Source: Tubiluchus corallicola
Lineage: Eukaryota; Priapulida; Priapulimorpha; Priapulimorphida; Tubiluchidae
Length of the DNA stretch: 64,000 bases
Assembly: GCA_030141605.1 (NCBI GenBank)
Contig: JAQGDQ010000313.1
Span: 214,566 to 278,565 of the forward strand
Direction of reading: 5' to 3'
Shown here: one piece after another, positions 57,616-64,000 of the stretch
How the letters are laid out: each line of letters opens with the position of its first letter
How positions within the stretch are numbered: position 1 is the first letter of the stretch
Program-made: the position numbers and the translations under genes
The notes under the pieces: generated by a model
The model's database searches: none
Told to the model about the DNA's origin: nothing
The model's input: only the letters and a program-made list of their open reading frames with translations

Positions 57616-58734
57616 TTAGAGACAGGTCGCGGCGAATTGAGTCGTTAAGTGTACTGGCACCGTCCGTTGTCCTTGTTTATGTTATAATAATAATTAAAAA
57701 CGTCAATTCAGGTTGAATAATTTACTATACATCTGATAAAATAAAAGAGTTTTATTCTGAGCTAGTAGAACGGACAATATTAAATTTGGCTTCGATATCA
57801 ATGTTGTTGAAGTGAAAAAACCCACTTTTTAGTTAGGCGATTTCAACATTTGTTTAAGGTTTATCATTTTCTATTTTGTCTTGCGTCGCAGACAGGCGAT
57901 CCATTTCACTACCTGTTGGACAAATAATAGTTTTCTCCTAAGTAAACGTTCTAGCGATCTATGTGTCCTACATGAGCTAGTGAGCCCCATGTAGGACAGT
58001 GCCCTACATGTTACAATACTGTTGATATTATTAAAACTAATTGTCTTTGCTTTTAAATTTTTATAATAATTTAATGGAGCTAATAATACTGATGATTGTA
58101 AAAAATACATTAATTTTGCAAATTATCAAGGACTATAAAGTTACTTTTTCCCTAAAACAAATTTAATTTTATGTTTTATCATGTCATCATAATTATCGAT
58201 TCTCGTCAAGAATCGCCAGTGCCCTACTTAGGCTGCCATGTACGACACTGCTTTCCGCAATTTAGCACATTGCTTTTTACCGGAAGTGTCTTACCTCGGC
58301 TAGTGGCTTACTCGGCGCCCTACAACTGGGTTTTCTTTTACGCGAAATGCGAGAACTTCAAAACCGACAATATTGAAAGATGGAAGTAGGGAATACACCG
58401 CCATAAGTGTTATAGTATAAAATTTTTACACGACCAAAGCGTTAAGTCTACCAAAACGTATCAGCAGTTACTTATCGTGTGGCCCGCTCGTAATCTTAGA
58501 ATCATATTACTTAAACAGATTAAATCGCAATTTAGTTTTCAGTAACTAAATTGCCATTTGCTTTAATTCAATTCAATTTTATTTTCTCAATAGCAGTTAA
58601 AATTCGTCATAATTATTTTTACATTTCCTTGCAGCTGAGAAGGAGCAGCGAAAGACCTATTGCTCACTTGGTCAGCAGCCCCTTATTAAAAATATAAGTT
58701 TATTCACAGGGTGATGACTTTTTTTAGGTGTTTG

Positions 58735-59190
58735 TGTATGTATAAAAGGCAAAAGCAACAAAAATCAACTCAAAGCATAACAAGGAATAACATCAAACAG
58801 AAAATTAATGAAATTCAATGTAGAGCAAAAAATAACATCAAACAAAGCAACAAAAATCTACTCAAAGCAAAAATGCAATTCCACTCAGAATAAAAGGAAG
58901 TTTTCACAAGCAATGCAAAACGGAATTTAACTTATAGCAAAAAATTATATCAAACAAAATGAAACTCAAAGCGAAAATTTTACAAAACAAACGCAACTCA
59001 ACTGAAAGTAAAAGAATTTGTCAAAACCAAAGCAAAACTGAATTCAGCATAGGGCAAAAATTATATCACAAAAGCAACAAAATCAAATACAAGAGCAAAA
59101 ACAAAATTCAGTTTAAAGCAAAACATATATCAAGCAACAGTAACAAAAATCATCGCAAGGCGAAACTAAAAAAATCAAAACAAGGCTAGA
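58735..59190. repeat. A-rich degenerate satellite
   Basis: About 450 bases where the plus strand is dominated by A and C, with recurring words AAAGCAACAAAA, ACTCAAAGCAAAA, AAAATTATATCA(A)ACA. Spacing is irregular (roughly 50-60 bases). Lys/Asn-rich frames across it are composition artefacts. Confidence 0.7.
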
Positions 59191-59710
59191 ACAAAAAATA
59201 TAATTAGGCGAGCAGAATTTTTGTGATGCAACATTCAATCTAGAGGCAGTTACAGTTCAAAAGATTTCTACATGCCTTCGACAAAGACAATTCATTTAGA
59301 TTCACTTGATTTTTTAGATGTATTCGGTTTCTAAACAACACAATGAATAAATAAAAAAGTGACCAAGTTATAAGCTCTTTGTACTGTAAAAGAAAATACA
59401 ATTTTAAGCAATATCACCATGTTATTTTCCAGTTCGATTAAATTTAACTCCAGTATATTAAATGTAGTTTTCAATTAGTTGCTTTTTGTACTTTTTACTT
59501 ATTTGTAATAAAGATGATAATAGTATAATAATAGTAATTTATTTTCCTCCATATACAATAATTTGACAATAAAATACACAAAAATACAAACAAACATAGG
59601 AGAAAGGGTGGCGAAAAACCAAAGGTTATCGAGTCAACCACCCTTCTCAAAGGACAGTAAACAAAAGGACGCTAAGGACAGTAGACACAGCTATATTAAA
59701 AAATACATAA

Positions 59711-59880
59711 ACGTGCAGAAATACAAAAAACAAAAATACAACAGCAAAAGACAAAAATCAAAAACCATGACAAATTTACGAACTACTAAGCAAAATACCT
59801 TACAATTGTTTCTGATAAATACATCTAATAAATACACAAACGTACAGAAATACAAAAACAAAAATACAACAGCGAAAAAG
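59711..59880 (-). repeat. Tandem duplication in the LINE 3' UTR
   Basis: ACGTGCAGAAATACAAAAAA then CAAAAATACAACAGCAAAA at 59711 recurs as ACGTACAGAAATACAAAAAC then AAAAATACAACAGCGAAAA at 59840, a 129-base period. Confidence 0.85.
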
Positions 59881-59957
59881 TGAGTTTGCACCTCATAAAA
59901 ATGTTTTTAAGCAAAAGTTACCATAAGAATGTACATCTAACAGACAAAAAAACTGAT

Positions 59958-62900
59958 TTATTTGTAAGCTTCAAGAAGTGCCTTAGCGTACTGTTTTTTT
60001 AGCGAATGCAGAGGTAAAGAAGTTATATGAGCAGGTAGAGAGTTCCATAATACTGATCCCTGATATTTTAACGACGTTTGACCCTTAGATGTATTAAATC
60101 GTTCGATAAAGAAAGAACTGTTAGTAGAAAACCTAGTGTTGTAACTGTGAATATCGGATGCTGGCGTATAGTAATTTAGAAACAATTCTGGTAGTAAGTT
60201 ATTCTTAAATTTGTATACAAATTTTGCAAGCTCGAGTTTGTAGATGTCATTCAGTTTTAAGAGGCCCAATTTAATGTAGGATGGCGTTGCATGTTCCCGT
60301 CTACCAGAAAATGTCATCAGCTTAACTATAATGTTTTGATGAGTTTGTATCGGTTTTAAAGTATTTGAAGATGCAGTGCCCCAGGAAAGAATCCCATAGT
60401 GAAGATAAGAATAAACCAAAGCATGGTATATTAGTTTTAGTACATCTGTATTTATGTAGTGTCTTATCCTCGCAATTATGCCCTTGATTTTGCTAATTTT
60501 GTAGGTTATGTGTTTTGTTTGTGTAGACCATGTTAAGTTATCATCAATGAACATACCGAGGTATTTAATTTCTTTAGACCTAGTTAATATTTGATTATTC
60601 ATTGAAATCTGGAAATTTTCATATGCGTCTGTTTTGCGGCCAGGCGTAATCAGCATGTATTTTGTCTTTTTATAGTTAATAGACAGTTTGTTAGCTTTCA
60701 TCCACTGATTAATCTTATGCAATTCACTGTTAACTGAAGTTTGTAAATTAATTATCTTTGTATCTGTTAAGAATAGATTAGTGTCATCTGCAAACATTCT
60801 AGTGTGGAAGTTTGAACAGTTTACAAGATCATTTATGTACAAAAGAAACAATATCGGGCCTAGAGTAGAGCCTTGTGGTACTCCACATGTTATAGTAGTT
60901 AGATTTGAGCTAGTATCTCCAATGGAAGTGTACTGTTGTCTGTTGTGCAAGTAAGATGCAAAGAAATTTCGGGATAGTCCTCTAATACCATAATGTTTCA
61001 TTTTTTGGAGTAATATATTATGTTGTACAGTGTCAAAAGCCTTGGACAGATCTAGGAAGATGCCACACACAAATACATTTTTGTCAATATTATTAAGAAT
61101 TCTATCGGTTAGTTCAGATACAGCTAAGGCAGTAGAATGATTTTTCCTGAAACCAAATTGGTGTTCTGATAGTATTTTGTTTGTTGAAATGAATTTGTCA
61201 AGCCGGATAAAGATGAGTTTTTCAAATATTTTGGCAACCGGTGAGAGTAAAGATATAGGTCTATAGTTGGTGGGATTTTCAGGTGATTCAGACTTATAAA
61301 TTGGAATTACTTTCGCTAGTTTTAAAATGTTAGGAAATATGCCATCAGTAATCGATTTATTATAAAGTGTCGTTAAGTATGGTGTAATAATGCTGACAGC
61401 TAGTTTATAAAAATAAATTGGAATATTCTCTGGACCTGCAGATTTATTAATGTTTAACTTATTGATTTCCACACATGTTTCATTTTCTAATATAGGGTAC
61501 ATAAAAAATGTGCTATTTACTGGGTTCTTCAAAAAAGAATCGAATTTTAGTTCAGTGTATGGTATCTTTCTCGCCATATTGCTACCTATGTTACTAAAAA
61601 ACTGGTTTAGTATTTCACTTATATCCTTATGGTTATTGTACTCATTACCATTTTGTGTTAACTTGTTAGGTTGAAAATGGTTTTTCACTTTACAGTTTGT
61701 AATTTCATTTATGGTTTTCCATGTTAGTCGCATATTATTTTTATTTCCTTGGAGCACTTTTGAGTAATAGTTACGTTTTGACTGTTCTTTTATTCGATTT
61801 AGTTTATTACAATATGTACGATAATATTCATTTTTGTATAAACTGTCGGATAATTTATGAGTTTTGTATAATTGACTTTTTTTTCTGATAGAAGTTAGGA
61901 TACCTTGAGTTAACCAGGGTTTGTAAAACGTCTTAGTTTGTTTTCTCGACAAGGTTTTATACGGGGCATGGTAGTTAACAGTTTCTGTAATTATATTCAT
62001 GAATTTTTCAAATGCTTCGTTTGTTGACATTGTCACAAAAGATTCGTTGTTTAGTTTATAAGTTAAGTCATTTAAGAAAGCGTCTTGATTGAATTTACTC
62101 TTGTCACGGATATTTACTTTTGAGTTCGCACGTTTACTAATTGAATTTTTGACAATGCAAAAGATAGGCAAGTGGTCAGCGATTTGGTAAAGTATAATGC
62201 CTGGAATGATGTAGTCTTTTAGGTTATTTGTGTAGATGTGATCTATAAGTGTTTTGGATGTGTGAGTAAGTCTAGTTGGTCGTGTTATAATGGGTGTGAA
62301 TTGATTGCAGAATACCATATTGAGATATTCGGATATATATGATTTAGTTTCATGGTGAAGCAGGTTAAGATTGAAATCACCACATACATAACTAATCTTG
62401 CCAGTTTTATTAATGTCGGACATAATGTTATCCATTGCCTCATGAAAGTGATTAATGTTAGTATTTGGATGACGGTAAACAACACCAAAGATAATATGCT
62501 TAGAATGTATATTAGTTTCTATCTGTATCCAGAGATCTTCGCACTGCATATCGGATTGGAAAGTAAGAGATGAATTAGCATTTTGGATAGAGTATTTTGT
62601 GATTTTAGTATAATTTAGCTGATTAGATACATAAAGTCCAACCCCCCCTGCTCTTGTATTAGAATCAGTATGTAAAAAAGTGTAATTGGGTATATTACAT
62701 AAAAAAATATTTTTATCGTTAACTCGAGTTTCCGACACTGCTATTATGTCGGGTGGCCTCTTAAAATGCTGAAGCACATCTGTTATGTCATGATAGTGTT
62801 TGTGAAGGCTATTGGGATTAATATGTATGAAGCTAAAATCCTTATCATTGTTGTGCAAAAAGGCTGATGACTGCAGCGTGGTGAGTTTATAGTATTTGCT

Positions 62901-63248
62901 ATCATACAGAGTATTATGATTAATGTCGGGATCTTTGTCATCATCATCATTAAACGAGGACAAACTAGCTGTACAGTTGAGTGACAGTAATTGTTCAATT
63001 TCACTATTGCAATAACTAAAATGGACAAAATCATAAAAGTCATCATCGTCTGCCATCTGAAGTGGCAATATCGAATTAATGCAAGGCAAGCAAAAGTATG
63101 TATCACTAGAATTAGCTAAATTTTGAAACTGTTGTAATGATAGGCATGTGCACTTCAGATGGCACCAATTCTGACAGTTGTCACAATAAATAGCATTCTG
63201 ATTCGACCTACAGACTTTAGAGCAGACTGTACATGGATAAGATGCCAT
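59958..63248 (-). CDS. LINE ORF2: PHD finger, AP endonuclease, reverse transcriptase
   Basis: 1096 aa, copies the element RNA into nicked chromosomal DNA (target-primed reverse transcription). Order: PHD-type Zn finger at 6-56 (C6 C9 C22 C25 H30 C33 C53 C56); apurinic-like endonuclease about 135-365 with HINPNSL, AVSETRV (catalytic Glu about 169), GVVYRHP, CGDFN (about 286), LIDHIYTNN and ADHLPIF (about 355); reverse transcriptase about 560-830 with NYRPISLLS, FRKNHST, FLDLSKAFDTVQHNILL, GVPQGSTLGPILFLLYINDL and the catalytic FADD near 818; then a conserved C-terminal region ending SLKYQGSVLWNSLP...LEAYK. ADHLP in place of the more usual SDHLP is a small change. All catalytic residues I can identify are present. 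Confidence 0.95.
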   Translation of the reverse strand: MASYPCTVCSKVCRSNQNAIYCDNCQNWCHLKCTCLSLQQFQNLANSSDTYFCLPCINSILPLQMADDDDFYDFVHFSYCNSEIEQLLSLNCTASLSSFNDDDDKDPDINHNTLYDSKYYKLTTLQSSAFLHNNDKDFSFIHINPNSLHKHYHDITDVLQHFKRPPDIIAVSETRVNDKNIFLCNIPNYTFLHTDSNTRAGGVGLYVSNQLNYTKITKYSIQNANSSLTFQSDMQCEDLWIQIETNIHSKHIIFGVVYRHPNTNINHFHEAMDNIMSDINKTGKISYVCGDFNLNLLHHETKSYISEYLNMVFCNQFTPIITRPTRLTHTSKTLIDHIYTNNLKDYIIPGIILYQIADHLPIFCIVKNSISKRANSKVNIRDKSKFNQDAFLNDLTYKLNNESFVTMSTNEAFEKFMNIITETVNYHAPYKTLSRKQTKTFYKPWLTQGILTSIRKKSQLYKTHKLSDSLYKNEYYRTYCNKLNRIKEQSKRNYYSKVLQGNKNNMRLTWKTINEITNCKVKNHFQPNKLTQNGNEYNNHKDISEILNQFFSNIGSNMARKIPYTELKFDSFLKNPVNSTFFMYPILENETCVEINKLNINKSAGPENIPIYFYKLAVSIITPYLTTLYNKSITDGIFPNILKLAKVIPIYKSESPENPTNYRPISLLSPVAKIFEKLIFIRLDKFISTNKILSEHQFGFRKNHSTALAVSELTDRILNNIDKNVFVCGIFLDLSKAFDTVQHNILLQKMKHYGIRGLSRNFFASYLHNRQQYTSIGDTSSNLTTITCGVPQGSTLGPILFLLYINDLVNCSNFHTRMFADDTNLFLTDTKIINLQTSVNSELHKINQWMKANKLSINYKKTKYMLITPGRKTDAYENFQISMNNQILTRSKEIKYLGMFIDDNLTWSTQTKHITYKISKIKGIIARIRHYINTDVLKLIYHALVYSYLHYGILSWGTASSNTLKPIQTHQNIIVKLMTFSGRREHATPSYIKLGLLKLNDIYKLELAKFVYKFKNNLLPELFLNYYTPASDIHSYNTRFSTNSSFFIERFNTSKGQTSLKYQGSVLWNSLPAHITSLPLHSLKKQYAKALLEAYK

Positions 63249-63280
63249 ATATTAAATAACTGAAAAGTGCAACATTAAGG

Positions 63281-64000
63281 TTAAAGATGAGAATTGGTCT
63301 GCGATGACATGGCTGGGTTATATCCCATTCTCAGCAGAACTTGAAGAGAGTCAATTGGTACTGCTTCAGAATCATCAGAGTCAGACCTCTTTAAATAGAT
63401 GCGACCATATCGAGACCATACATATTTGTACCGCAGTTGCTTTTTGCACTGTCGTGCATGGTATAGCAAGGATCTATTTTGCTTTGTAAGGTTTTCATTT
63501 ATATAAATTTTGCTTACTGTTGAAAAGCCTAGGTCGTGAGCAGAGTTGATTCGTTTCCTGGCTGCATATACTTTGTCACGGATGTCGCGTCGTACAAACT
63601 TGACGATAATTGCTGGAGCACTACCAGATCTTGTCTTTTGCAGCCGATGCGAAGTAGCAATATCTTCAGGAGCTATTTGTACACCAATGACATCACAAAG
63701 CCTTTTGATAATGGTGTTAGTAGATTCATGCTCAATGAAAGGGATACCTGTAATTTCTAGCATGTCACGCCTCTCGTATTGTTCAAGGTCATTCACAGAT
63801 TTTTCAGATGCAGTTATTTTTTTTTCTAGTTTGCTTATTGTACATTTCAGTATTTTGTTTTCCTCTTCTAGATTTCTCATTTTTTCCTCATTTTGCTTAT
63901 TCTGTTCTTGCAAATCTTCATATTGTTTTGAAATAAATTCCTGACTTTTCACAAGTTCGCCTATTTGTCTGTTTACTTCTGTAAGTTTTGAATCTATAGA
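63281..64000 (-). CDS. LINE ORF1, partial: coiled coil and RNA-binding-like domain
   Basis: The frame is open from the right edge to a stop at 63281 (at least 239 codons; an internal ATG is at 63952). A Glu/Lys/Gln coiled coil (KLTEVNRQIGELVKSQEF through ISKLEKKITASEKSVNDLEQ) is followed by RRDMLEITGIP, VIGVQIAPEDIATSHRLQKT, APAIIVKFVRRDIRDKVYAA, and a C-terminal part with YKYVWSRYGRIYLKR. This matches the ORF1 type with an RRM-like/FP25K-like core found in L2, Daphne and related elements; it binds the element RNA as a multimer. Confidence 0.85.
   Translation of the reverse strand, partial: SIDSKLTEVNRQIGELVKSQEFISKQYEDLQEQNKQNEEKMRNLEEENKILKCTISKLEKKITASEKSVNDLEQYERRDMLEITGIPFIEHESTNTIIKRLCDVIGVQIAPEDIATSHRLQKTRSGSAPAIIVKFVRRDIRDKVYAARKRINSAHDLGFSTVSKIYINENLTKQNRSLLYHARQCKKQLRYKYVWSRYGRIYLKRSDSDDSEAVPIDSLQVLLRMGYNPAMSSQTNSHL

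Larger units (their letters stand above)
59515..64000 (-). mobile_element. Near-complete non-LTR retrotransposon, CR1/L2-type layout
   Basis: Minus-strand element: ORF1 (from beyond the right edge to 63281), a 32-base gap, ORF2 (63248-59958), a 3' UTR of about 420 bases with a tandem duplication, AATAAA (plus-strand TTTATT at 59538-59543) and a terminal ATTACTATTATTATACTATT tract near 59515-59535 instead of a long poly-A, as in L2/CR1-like elements. ORF2 has no stop or frameshift, so the copy is young and may be competent; its 5' end is outside the window. Confidence 0.88.

Noticed and set aside
58711-59189. Lys/Asn/Gln-rich plus-strand frames
   Set aside because: Composition artefact of the A-rich satellite.

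Overview
This window looks like nuclear genomic DNA from an invertebrate animal. It is AT-rich and gene-sparse, genes are split by many GT-AG introns, simple repeats are frequent ((CT)n, (TG)n, (TA)n, ATC/CAC), and it carries non-LTR retrotransposons, SINE-like pieces and short inverted-repeat DNA elements. The gene families present (a MyTH4-FERM-type unconventional myosin motor, a peptide-receptor-like rhodopsin-family GPCR, a five-finger JAZ/ZNF385-type RNA-binding protein) are animal families. I cannot name the phylum from the sequence alone.

Layout. 1-828 (minus): open, acidic coding-like ORF cut by the window edge; either the first coding exon of another gene or tail of the myosin. 5287-23634 (minus): 20 mutually in-frame exons of an unconventional myosin, 835 aa covering the whole motor, the converter and three IQ motifs. 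Its introns hold a (CT)n tract, a fragment of a non-LTR reverse transcriptase, a TIR element, a SINE-like tRNA-related piece and TA/TG repeats. The myosin tail is not convincingly present. 23.6-37.1 kb: long AT-rich intergenic stretch with one candidate exon (28660-28894, plus), a diverged minisatellite, a 1-kb-spaced duplication and a possible 2.3 kb inverted-repeat element. 37141-38292 (plus): intact single-coding-exon GPCR of 383 aa behind a strong splice acceptor. 38.3-43.7 kb: repeat-rich spacer (two families of GTGTCC-type repeats, a tRNA-like SINE head, an ATC/CAC tract). 43706-52903 (minus): six coding exons of a 664-aa protein with a Tyr/Gly-rich N-terminus, an RGG box and five CX2CX12HX5H fingers; one intron holds a pogo-like TIR element. 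53737-54069 (minus): probable terminal exon of an unidentified gene. 56696-57150: hAT-like MITE. 57.5-59.2 kb: small tandem repeats. About 59515-64000 (minus): a non-LTR retrotransposon of CR1/L2-type layout with an uninterrupted ORF2 (PHD finger, AP endonuclease, reverse transcriptase) and most of ORF1; it runs off the right edge.

The genes do not form an operon or an obvious functional set; they are independent animal genes with mobile DNA between and inside them. I found no convincing undescribed system. The observations most worth following are the unresolved 3' part of the myosin, the GPCR lacking the usual extracellular-loop-2 cysteine, the tandemly duplicated splice-donor block upstream of the zinc-finger gene, and the intact LINE.
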